From assembly GCF_905475395.1 (NCBI RefSeq), contig NC_058338.1:96581435-96645434 (forward strand): DNA of 64,000 nucleotides, read 5' to 3'. Positions 54,301 through 64,000 of the stretch are shown here, in pieces (position 1 is the stretch's first letter; every line of letters begins with the position of its first letter). The stretch is from Chrysoperla carnea. Its lineage: Eukaryota > Arthropoda > Insecta > Neuroptera > Chrysopidae. The translations under genes and the position numbers were made by a program. The notes under the pieces were generated by a model that was not told the DNA's origin, ran no database searches, and saw nothing but the letters and a program-made list of their open reading frames with translations.

Positions 54301-57300
54301 TCAAAATTTTTTTCATCCGAGTGCGTTATGTAATGTTGTCGTAAGCGGTAACTATCCTTAAATTTGGAATCTAAGAATAAAATATAAATTGATTGATAAA
54401 AATTTTTAATTTTCTGCACTTTTACTGCTTAAGGTATATTGCGAATTATAGTCTCGCCACCTGTGAGTGAATTAAACAAGTTTTCATAAATCTTAGTCGG
54501 TAATGTACGTTAGTAAAGTACACGCAGCCTTTGCGCCATCTCATAGCTTACTTTTTAAATAATGGTTCATATGGCGTAGTAATGAAGAAAATTAATAAGT
54601 GGCTTCCAGGAAGTCCTATTAGACATTTTCCGTATAAAGAGTATTTCGAAAGTACAAAACTTCTGATCCGTTCAATTCAAAATTTCGCAATTGATCAAAA
54701 CACCATCTTTAATAAAATCTAAAAAGTTCTCATCGATCCGAGATGTGGAAACAAATTTACGCGGGGTCAAAGGTCACTAACACGGACTTTTCGCGATTTT
54801 TAGCGAAACGGTTGGCATATAATCCATGGCTTACATTAAAAATTTAATAATGTTTTCTAACAAATTTAAAGCAGTAATTATGTTAATTTACATATAAAAA
54901 TATTATTTTAATAATAAAAACACAATTTTTATTTGCTTAATTCCACTTTTTAATTATTTATTTGTTGAAAAATAATTGTTGACGATCGTTTCATCTTCTT
55001 ATTAAGACATTATCAAAACAATAATAAATAAATAATTAAAAAGTGGAATTAAACAAATGAAAATTGTGTTTTTATTATTACCCTGGTGGAAAAAATATTT
55101 GAAGAAGGAATAAGAAATTCTGAAGAAGTCTTAGGAACTTTGAATTTCTCAACGTTTTCGGACTAGTCTAATTCAGAGTTATTCAGAGTTCTTAATACTT
55201 TTTTAAAGTTTCTAAGACTTTTTCAGAGTTTCCTAAGACTTATTATTTTTTCAAATATTTTTTCCACCAGGGTAATCATTATGGAATTCCACAAATTAAG
55301 GCTCAATACAATTAATAAATAAAAAAATATTATTAATACAATTTCGTATAATTTTTACTGGGCATTGGCTATATCATTTACATATAAACAATTGAAATTT
55401 AGCCATAACAGCCACCTTTACGACAAAATTATCCACTGCAAGCGCTGGCCTCGATTTGATTGTCCCTACCATGACTACACACCTAACGGATATATTTAAG
55501 TACAAATTGTTTATATGTAAGTTAAACTGACCGATATACAAATATTTTTACTTGTATTACAACTTCAGTGATGTATATACGTAACTTATACATATTTAAC
55601 GATTACAACTCTTCCAACTTTGTTGATTCGTTATATCTCAAAAACGGTGGCTCTCAGGAAAAAAAAGTTTTGAGATAGTAGTGTATATAATTATCTGATT
55701 TACAATTTTTGCCTGAGTTAATTCTATGATAAAACTTATCGTTTTACTGAAAATCACGAAAAAACCGTTTTTGTAATCTTTATCGCCCCCCCCCCCCCGT
55801 AAATTTTTTTCCCCACATCTCGAATCGATGAGAATTTTTTAGTGCAATATACCTTAAAGTCAAAAGAAATTAATTACCACATTGAGTACAGTGATATGGT
55901 TTTTCTCCTGTATGAATTCGTACATGAACAATATAATTCGTACCATCAGCAAATGCTCTTCCACAATACGTGCATAAATAACGTTTGTCTCCATGAGTCT
56001 AAAACAATTTAAAATTATAAGTATATGCTTTGTAGTCTACCGTACAGAGAGGAGGTAAAGTTTTGTGATTAACATTCTTAGGAAACTTCGTGAGTAGCTT
56101 CAATTTAGTGTAACCTATAACGTTTATAACCTATAATCTATAAACTTTGAAATTGAGGCGTTTTCAATGTGGAAGACGGGAAACATGTCATTTAAACGAC
56201 CTATTGAAAAAATATCCATTTGCGTTTTTCTTGAATGTAAGATAAATGAATATAATAAGAGAGAATAATAGTGGCCTACAAAAATATTGAGCCGTTTGGC
56301 GTGACCTCCACCTCCACCCCCAACGTGTCGGAAAAAGAAAAATTTATCGACTACCGGCAAATTTTTACAGACCTCTCAGACTTTAAACATGTCAGTTGAA
56401 CGACTATGTTTTATTACGAACACATCTCGTTTATTTTTTGCACTTCAAATAAAACGTAGAATGCAATAAAATATGTGGCTTACAACATAATTGGGCCATA
56501 TAAGAAAAATATATAATACAAATTTTTATTTCACGAAATATAAATTTAATGATCTTACTGACCTACAAATTTCATGAATCGCTTTCTCAGACCCAGGCCT
56601 TAAACATGTCAATTTAACGACTATATGTTTTATTATGAACACTTGTAGGCCGAGCTGTTTTATGAGCAAAAAATGTAGTGGCCTACAATCTAAGACAAGC
56701 ATATATTAAAAGAAAATTATTTAGTTTTAATTTTACTGAATAATATTTAAAAGAAATCGTCAAGTCGAACATCCTAGTTTTATTGTTCAAATGGCTACCC
56801 ACATACATGTATTGCAGTAGATAATTTCGGAGCCCAAATAATCAATATCTATCTATCAACATTACCGAATAAGCCGCGATAAAAAATTTTTATTTTTTAT
56901 TTTTTGTAGGCTACGACATAGGGGTTAATATATTTGTAGCCACTAATTTTTTTTTTTTCATAAAACAGCTCAACTTTCATGTATTTTTCGTGGCCTACAA
57001 GTATTGATAATAAAGCATATAGTCGTTAAACTGACATGTTTAACGGGTAGGTCTGAGAAAACGGCTCATGAAATCTGTAAGCCAGTATAAGCATTCAATT
57101 TTACTAATATTTATTAAATACTTCTGTAAAAATTAGCCGGTTGTTGATAAATTTTTATATCCTCGTTTTTCCGACATGATGGGGGTGGAGGTCACGCCAA
57201 ATGGCCCAATATTTTTGTAGGCCACTATTATTCTCTCTTATTATATTCATTTATCTTACATTCAAGAAAAAAACAAATTGTTGTTCATATTTTTTCAATA

Positions 57301-58394
57301 GGTCGTTTAAATGACATGTTTCCCGTTTTCCACATTGAAAACGTCCCAATTTCAAAGTTTGCGTAAATATAAACGTTGTAGGTTAAACTGAAATGAAGCC
57401 ACTCACGAAGTTTCGTAAGAGTGTTAATCACGAAACTAGATCTCGTCTCTGTACTGTAGACTATTGATTTTTTCCGTTACAATTATAGCCATAATTAATA
57501 TATTCTTACCCTTCGATGACGTTTACAATGAGGTGCAGTTTGAAATTTCTTGCCACATATGTCACACGTCGTAACGTGCTCAAATACATGATCCTTCAAA
57601 GTACCCTTACATTCACAAATTTCCTGACAGATTTCACAACGAACTATCTCTGGAGAATGATTTTTCATATTTCTAAAGGAGTCAAAGCTTTTATCACAGA
57701 ATATACATTTTAGTATTTTCGAATGAATCAATTGATGTTTATAAAGTTTTGCTTTTAATTGAAATTCTTTTCCACATTCGGCACATTTATATTTTTGTTT
57801 TAGTTCTCTATTTGTAGGTTTGTTTGGTTCTTGCTTAATCGAAATGAATTCTTTTTTGATAGTTTCATTTTGAGTAGTCTCAAAATCTGAATTATGAAAA
57901 TTAAAAGAACTGTCTTCATTTTTAAAATCATCATCTTCATCAATTGAAACTTCTACTTTTATATTTGGTTGTGCGTTTGTGATAATTTCCTCTAAAAATT
58001 TTTCAGTTGATAAATATTGGATTTTGAATTTATAAGATTGTTTCAAACATTTTAAACATTCGAAGCATAAATTTTTGGGTAGTAAATCATCATTGGATAT
58101 CTATGGAATTATACAAAACAATATTATGTTAAATTTGAAAAACGAATTCTGACGTCATCCAGTACTATTTTTATAATCGTTTTAATTTTTATACAATGTA
58201 AACAAACTAATTTGGTATACCGATTTGTAACTTACATGTACTGAAGCACATTCTTCTAGCATTTCTCTGTAGGTTTTTATTAAATTTGGAAGTAATGTAG
58301 TTTCAAACATTGAAATCATGTCTTTTTTTTTATCTAAACAAATTCTACAAACGGTTTCAAAATCACTCAGCTCAATGACTTTATTCTCCGGCAT
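51387..58394 (-). CDS. Z2: ZAD-C2H2 zinc finger gene, five coding exons, 424 aa
   Basis: Exons: 58394-58236, 58100-57510, 55998-55878, 54370-54149, 51568-51387. The total is 1,275 nt, in frame, phases 0,0,1,1, all GT/AG. Start MPENKVIEL. The ZAD has CRIC and CFEC; the linker has [14 protein letters not shown] and IKKEF. Ten finger units, finger 2 lacking its last His as in the paralogs (HSPEIVRC). Finger 4 (CDICGKKF ending HRR at the exon 2 end, completed by TH in exon 3) resembles Z1. Exon 4 is 222 bp (HELTHAEG linker) as in Z1. C-terminus HFEVPE. Exon 2 is the most divergent of the four and slightly shorter. Likely sequence-specific DNA binding in the nucleus; target unknown. Confidence 0.9.
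51569..54148 (-). other. Intron 4 of Z2 (2.6 kb)
   Basis: Contains unassigned AT-rich sequence, a block with GCCGCTCCGGGCGG near 52190-52215, a Helitron (52471-52955) and a fragment of the 35905-37495 TIR family ending in GCGACACACTGT (about 53330-53482). Confidence 0.6.
52471..52955 (+). mobile_element. Non-autonomous Helitron, full length
   Basis: 485 bp, starts TCTATATATATATAGGAG, ends GGTAACAGCTAG, flanked by A (52470) and T (52956). GC-rich hairpins (CCCAGCAAAGCGGG; CGCCACGCAAAGCGGGCG) lie just before the end. The 3' half matches 34460-34651 closely. Confidence 0.75.
54371..55877 (-). other. Intron 3 of Z2 (1.5 kb)
   Basis: Holds an inverted repeat (54917-54967 with 55029-55078), MITE family 1 copy c next to it, and a run of 13 C at 55786-55798. 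Confidence 0.6.
55081..55272. mobile_element. MITE family 1, copy c
   Basis: 192 bp with CCCTGGTGG/CCACCAGGG ends, flanked by TA (55079-55080, 55273-55274). Confidence 0.8.
55999..57509 (-). other. Intron 2 of Z2 (1.5 kb)
   Basis: Almost wholly the foldback element 56035-57461; roughly 80 bp remain without it. Confidence 0.7.
56035..57461. mobile_element. Long foldback TIR element filling Z2 intron 2
   Basis: Ends GTCTACCGTACAGAG and CTCTGTACTGTAGAC, flanked by TA on both sides (56033-56034, 57462-57463). Arms of about 600 bp share AAACATGTCATTTAAACGACC-type, GTGGAGGTCACGCCAAA and TATTATATTCATTTATCTTACATTC in inverted form. Many variants of GTGGCCTACAA recur within it. No coding frame. Confidence 0.8.
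58150..58206 (-). promoter_or_regulatory. CRE-like and forkhead-like block in Z2 intron 1
   Basis: Plus strand has TGACGTCA (58150-58157) and TGTAAACAAA (58197-58206). Equivalents sit at the same place in Z4 (TGACGTCA 38264-38271; TGTAAACAAA 38313-38322) and Z3 (TTACGTCA 50740-50747; TGTAAACAAA 50781-50790), and in weaker form in Z1 (TATAAACAAA 63473-63482). Role not shown. Confidence 0.35.
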
Positions 58395-58820
58395 TGTAAT
58401 TAAATTTGAGCTACTAAAAGCATCACAAATCTTTAGATTTAAAAACTTTCACCTTGATTGCATATAATCTAAGACATTCCTTAAAATTTATAAAACATTT
58501 TCGTAATTAAATCAATTTTCAAATGTTTCCATTCGTACTACTCTCATTTTTGTTCAAGACAAAACTAGGACAACATTAAATTTCGACGCTTAATAACATG
58601 CATTGAGCTCAAACCTAAAATCATTCAACTAAATTACTTTATTCCCCACAGAAACTAAATTGGTGCAATTAGGTATTAAAAACATTACAGATTAACAATT
58701 TCCATTGTGGTTCTTACTAATAAAAAATGTATCCCCAAATAACTTCTATTCATTTATCACTAACTCGATGCAAATTCGTGTACTCGAAACAGAAATGGTT
58801 TAGGGTCTCTGTCTCTGGTT

Positions 58821-58944
58821 ATGATGGTCTCTAGTCATGTGGCAAAACTTCAATATACATTAGAAAAATAATAATTTAAATAAAAAATACTTATTATTTT
58901 TCTAATGTATATTGAAGTTTTGCCACATGACTAGAGACCATCAT
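58821..58944. repeat. Perfect inverted repeat, 54-bp arms
   Basis: Arms 58821-58874 and 58891-58944 are exact complements by eye, with a 16-bp AT-rich loop. Arm start ATGATGGTCTCTAGTCATG. Confidence 0.9.
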
Positions 58945-60197
58945 GACTATATTTGTTTGTATATGGAAAAAATGTATAATGTAATGTTTTTGATAGATTG
59001 CCTATTGAAGTCTATGAAATTATGATTGAAACATAGATTTTGCAATTATTAATCAAAACCCCGACATACTTTCAAAAACTAAAACCCCGACGACTAAAAG
59101 TATGAAAACAAGAAAATACCCTATATATATATCCCCGCCGGGGTTTAATTTTTTGAAAGTTTGTTGAGGTTTTGATTAATAATTATCAAATCTATCAATC
59201 TATCAAACACATTACATTTTGTTTAAATATATCGCCTTCAAGACGCATAATATTTAAATAGATATATGTAGCTTGATTTATAAAATTATTATTAATTAGC
59301 TAGACCGGTTTCGATTGCTTTGGCAATCCTCTACAGTATACCTACCATTACTTCAACTAGAGTACTAAAAAAGTTCGTTATACATTACCTCAAACGAGCT
59401 AGACCATTTTTTCCATATACAAACAATTCCAAGTTAAAAATCGAGCTTTCTCGAAACAAAAATCAATGCTGAAAGGTCTAAACTGTACGTCAATGAGGTT
59501 TTGGATGTTAAAAAGGTCGAAGCATATAATAAAAATGATTTTATATTAGCACCAAAATACATGTAATTGCTATGGCAGCTCTCCATATGTTTGCACTAAA
59601 ATGGCGGCCGAGTGTACTCCTCTTTATAGTACCTTACTTTAACCTAATTAAGGATATCCCAAATAAGTAAAGACACAGATCTTCTATCTTTGTCCAAAAG
59701 TGCTGTTTAATAAATGTAAAATAAATTAGATTTTCCTTAATTGAATAGTTTTTGACAACTGTCCGAAACAAAAGCAAATCGATGAAAAGGTTTTTTTTTT
59801 TTTTAAATTTTTCAAAAAAATTTTCAAAAAATTTTAAAAAAAATTCTGTTTCTTGACGTTTTGACCTGTCAAAAATTACAAAAAATAATTAATTGACATA
59901 AAATAATAATATTTTTCAATTATTGTTATTTTGTTTCTATGGTGTTAAAAATATATTTTGATAAAAAAAACTGCTATTTAAGTTAAATAAATTAAATGAA
60001 ATTTTTTAATAAAAATGACTTGGCCAAATGCAAAAACTTTGGTAAACTAAAAAACAGCTGTTTTTATCGGAGAAGAGGGTTGATATATTTTTTTTTTTTG
60101 TATAATGGCACTGAAATCTTAATTGTGAAACCTACTTTCTACTTTTGTTTTAATTTGGTGAAATGTAAGCGAAGTAAATTTTGTATTTATAACTTAC

Positions 60198-60358
60198 CTG
60201 CACCGTACAAGTACAATTTTCTAACATTTCTTTATAAGTTTTTAATAAATTTGGAAGTATTGCATTTTATTTGAACATTGAAATCATATTTTCATTTATA
60301 TTCAAACAAATTCTACAGACAGTTTCAAAATCATGCAACCAATGACTTTATTCTTCAT
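60198..60358 (-). pseudogene. Orphan ZAD first exon, decayed
   Basis: Starts ATG at 60358 (MKNKVIG) like the real first exons and ends with a donor-like CAG/GTAAGT at 60198/60197. It recalls CRIC and LPNLLKTYKEMLE. A frameshift after codon 7 and a TAA in the MISMF region destroy it. No matching exons 2-5 lie between it and Z2, so it is the remnant of a lost fifth copy. Confidence 0.8.
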
Positions 60359-60775
60359 ATTTATGACTAAATTTGCATTACTATGAATGTAAAAAAATCC
60401 TTTAAATATATAAAAGTATAAATTTTGAAAAAGTCCCGCTTTTAAAAATTGTTTTGTAAAGGCTTGTCCTTGTATATCAAAAAGATACGTTCCTAGGTAA
60501 TGGGTTTTATCCAGGAGGCTCGGGTTCGATCCCAGATATCGGAAACAATTATGTAAGAAGTCCGCCAATATCGAGAGGAGGCAATTTAGTAAATTAATAA
60601 AAATAGATATTAATTAATTGTAAAACATATTTTACTTTTCTAAATTATTTACATTTTATAAGACGGTTAAAAACAAAATATATCGCTCTCTTATAAAATT
60701 AAGAGTATCACTTTGTGTTAGAGTCTAAACCGTACTTTAAAACTCAAAAAAAAAATATATATAAATATTTTACAA

Positions 60776-63666
60776 TTATTCAGGCACTTCAAAATGAGTC
60801 TTCATGTGACTATTAAGTACATGTTTCTGGATGAACGTTTTTCCACATTTACTACACGTAAATGGTTTTTCTCCTGTATGAATGCGTAGATGCATTTTTA
60901 GATTATAACTTTTATAAAATGCTTTGTTACAGTATGTACAAATATAATTTCGTTCACCTAAAATGATAAATTTTTTATTTCTAATATAATCCGCAATGAG
61001 ATAACGCCTATTAATACCTGTATGAACAAATTGATGACCACGCAAAGATTTTCTTGTCTTAAATTTTTTACTACAAATATCACAAGTATAATTTTCTCCT
61101 TCTGCATGTGTAAGTTCATGTCTTTTTAAGTCCTCTTTACGTTTAAATTTATTTTTACAAATATCACATTCAAATTTTCTTTCATCTGAATGTTTTGCAG
61201 AATGTTGTTGTAAGCTAGTACTATCCTTAAATTTCGAATCTAAAAATAGAATACAAATTAATGGATTGTAATCAGTGGCGGATTTAAAGGGGGTGGTTAA
61301 AAACCTCAAGAATCTAAAAGGGGAAGATGATAAAAGACACACACTTTTCAAATTTCGCGCGTAATTTGACGAAAATACAGCACGCACTGGACGCCATATT
61401 ACTCTGTAGTTATGACATCAGTTGGCTGTGTAAACAATTGTTTATAATTTAAATGTTAATATTTCATGGTACTAAAAAATTGAAAACTTTGAATTGAGTG
61501 GAGAATTTACGTTGGGGGTGGCATTAAATATTCCCTCTCTCTTAGGGATTATTAATATGTCATTTTATATCAGTCATATAATATAAACAATTCATTTAAC
61601 TTCTGCCAAAACCATGGATCTCTTCATGAAAATGTTTTAGTTATATTATCAAACACTAGACAGCGCCACATATGTCGAATCCAAATAGCGGTATTAGTAG
61701 AAAATTTAAAATAAATGAAAAAGTTTTAATTTTGTATAAATTCTATTTATATTTTCATTAAATTAATAAATAATTTTAATAGATAACTTGCATTGATTTT
61801 TTTATTAATTATCAATAATAAATAGTTATATTTTTGAATAAAAAAACGGCAGTGACGTATTTACACTTGTTGAGCCAGTTAGCCAATCGGAACCACTCTA
61901 AATTCACATGTTCCGCTTGTTTCTATGGTAAATTACGTTATAATATATTGAAAGCAAGTTTAGAAACAAACCATTGATCATTCTGTATGTTATTATATCA
62001 TTTCTCCGTGCGGTGGCGTTGCTAAAAACGATGTGTTGGCGTCTCTGGTGTTTGAATTTATAGTTTAGAAAAAAAATTTTCAATTGTAAAATTACATGAA
62101 AAACAATTAAAAATTTTTTTCTTCGTAATTTTTAGTAAAATTTAAAAAAAATTAAAAAACATGCAAGTTCTCTATTAATTGATAATAATATTTGTTGAAA
62201 TAAAAATTAATTATTAATAAATAAATTAATTATTGAGTATTAATTAATAAATTAAGTTATTGGCCAGTGGTTTGGATTCAATACTGGTGGCGTTGCTATG
62301 TATCAATTTTGGGAACTAACTTGTACATCAATAAGAAAACATATGTTCCTTATGTATTTTATGTCGAGTTAACAGACTTGTATATATATATGAGTGTGTT
62401 TTGTATATCTAAAAACAAAGGGAAGATGATAAAATACCGGTTTCGCGCCTGATTGTAGTTTTCGGTTTTTTGCTAAATTCAATTAAAGTTAAAAATAAAT
62501 ATTTACCACATTGAGTGCATTGATATGGTTTTTCTCCTGTATGAGTTCGTACATGAATAATATAATTCGTACCATCTGCAAATGCTTTCCCACAATATGT
62601 ACATAAATAACGTTTATCTCCATGAATCTGAAAGGAGTTACAATTTGTAAGTATAATTGTTAGGGACCCGTACCCCTTATATTGCCTTATGTATTTCATT
62701 TACTAACCCTTCGATGGCGTTTACAATGTCGAACACTTTGAAATCCCTTTCCACATATGTCACACGTAGCGTGCTCACGTACATGTTCTCGTAGAGTAGT
62801 TTTGCATCCACAAACTTGTTGACATATTTTACAGCGAACTATTTCCGGTGAATGAAATTTGACGTCTCGAATCATTTCAAAAGTTTTATCACAATACATA
62901 CATTTCACTATTTTTGAATGAACCAATTTTTGATGTTTATAAAATTCTACTTTAAACTTAAATCCTAAATCACATTCTTCACACCTAAACTTTTCTACCG
63001 TACTGTAGTCGTTTGAATTATTTTCGTTTGTTTCTATATTTGTATCTTTTAATTCTTCTTTAAGAGAAACAAATTCTCTTTTTACCGTTTCACTTTGAAA
63101 AGTTTCATCTGAATTATAAAAATTAAAAGAGTTATCTTCATTTTTAAAATCATCATCTTCGTCATTTGAATTTTCAACTTTTATGTTTGTTTGTGCATTT
63201 GCAACAATTTGCTCTAATAATTTTTCAGTTGATAAATATTGAAGTTTGAATTTGTAACATTGTTCCAAATATTTTATACATTCAGAACAAATATTTTTGG
63301 GCAATGAATCATCTGTTAATATCTACAAAACAATTTAAATGTTTAAGATTTTTATTAATTTTAAGTGTTCTATTATTTCTAAAAAATAATGCTAATAGAG
63401 AGAATGCAACAGTTTCATTTATTTCGTCATATGATACTAAACTATTGTTATTTCCGTTTTAATCTTGTAAAATATAAACAAAGTAAGTTTATTTATTTGA
63501 AACATACATGAACTGAAGCACATTCTTCTATCATTTCTTTGTATGTTTTTATTAAATTTGGAAGCAAGGATTTTTTAAATATCGAAGTCATCATTTCTTT
63601 TTTATTTAAACAAATTCTGCAAACATTTTCAAAATCATTCAATTTAAGCACTTTATCTTCCGCCAT
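60776..63666 (-). CDS. Z1: ZAD-C2H2 zinc finger gene, five coding exons, 432 aa
   Basis: Exons: 63666-63508, 63322-62708, 62627-62507, 61239-61018, 60957-60776. They total 1,299 nt, in frame, phases 0,0,1,1, GT/AG throughout. Start MAEDKVLKL. The ZAD has CRIC (exon 1) and CSEC (exon 2). The linker has [14 protein letters not shown] and VKREF. Finger units: [10 protein letters not shown]; the incomplete [10 protein letters not shown]...[26 protein letters not shown] (completed in exon 3); [10 protein letters not shown]; one split over exons 3/4; [40 protein letters not shown]. Most compact of the four, with an element-free intron 2 of 80 bp. Exon 2 looks mosaic: its fingers 2-3 resemble Z3/Z4 while finger 4 resembles Z2. 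Probable nuclear DNA-binding regulator. Confidence 0.92.
61240..62506 (-). other. Intron 3 of Z1 (1.27 kb)
   Basis: Includes a repeat at about 61650-61790 (CACTAGACAGCGCCACATATG) also found inverted at about 39800-39982. The rest is AT-rich and unassigned. Confidence 0.55.
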
Positions 63667-64000
63667 TATAAATAATTTTTTCTCACTATTTACTTAATTC
63701 TTCAAAATTATTTTGATTAAAGATTATTCTTAAAACTGATTTGAATCAGTATATTTTAAATAACAAATCCTGATTTATGATTTAAATTATATTTGGAGAA
63801 AGATACATTTTAAACGAAATTTTTACAGCAGTCCATAGACATTCAATATTTTTACGCCTGTGTTCAACTACCACTATTCAGCGTATTTTAAAGTGGCTTC
63901 TAGACTGTCAGTAATATTGCGCAATATAATTAACACGCTTTCTATCTGCTTTTTTTTTTTAAATAAATAGTAGAGATTTAATATATTAGCTCTGTTTGTA
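63667..64000. other. Upstream region of Z1, to the window edge
   Basis: Would hold the Z1 5' UTR and promoter. No gene or clear motif seen; a CTTTTTTTTTT run is at about 63949-63960. Confidence 0.4.

Larger units (their letters stand above)
58395..60775. other. Spacer between Z1 and Z2 (2.4 kb)
   Basis: Contains a perfect 54-bp hairpin, an imperfect foldback (59043-59185, with AATCAAAACCCCGAC arms) and a dead ZAD exon (60198-60358). No other gene seen. Confidence 0.6.

Noticed and set aside
54531-54722. Plus-strand 63-codon frame in Z2 intron 3
   Set aside because: Short, antisense to the gene within an intron, no recognisable motif or splice context.

Overview
The window is AT-rich insect genomic DNA, probably from a holometabolan. 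This rests on intron-bearing genes that pair a ZAD domain with C2H2 zinc fingers, on BEL/Pao, Copia and env-bearing gypsy retrotransposons, and on many short terminal-inverted-repeat (TIR) elements. It has two halves.

Positions 1 to about 31,900 are a nest of LTR retrotransposons. From the left: a BEL/Pao element on the minus strand running off the left edge; Copia-A, decayed and with most of its 5' LTR missing; a fragment of an errantivirus-like gypsy (gypsy-A copy 1) split by Copia-C; the 5' part of an unrelated Mag-like gypsy; Copia-B with both LTRs; then gypsy-A copy 2, which keeps a long open RT/RNase H/integrase frame and a broken env gene and is itself split by Copia-D, a young insertion whose two LTRs look identical. 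Gypsy-A ends in a head-to-tail array of two LTRs separated by a drastically deleted unit.

Positions 32,252 to 63,666 hold four tandem paralogous ZAD-C2H2 genes, all on the minus strand, called Z1 (rightmost) to Z4 (leftmost). Each has five coding exons with matching intron positions and phases (0, 0, 1, 1). Splicing by eye gives uninterrupted proteins of 432, 424, 432 and 431 residues. A decayed first exon between Z1 and Z2 marks a lost fifth gene. The fingers thought to contact DNA differ mainly in exon 4, so these are probably nuclear DNA-binding regulators with diverging targets; the targets are unknown.

The introns and spacers of the zinc-finger array are packed with TIR elements, two Helitrons and a 3.8-kb LINE. 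Several introns are 75 to 80 bp once the inserted element is subtracted. Most notable: an A AAA AAC heptamer joining the two LINE reading frames, with no ATG at the start of ORF2; repeated filling of the same intron by unrelated elements; and a conserved forkhead-like plus CRE-like block in intron 1 of the array. No rRNA, convincing tRNA or CRISPR array was seen.
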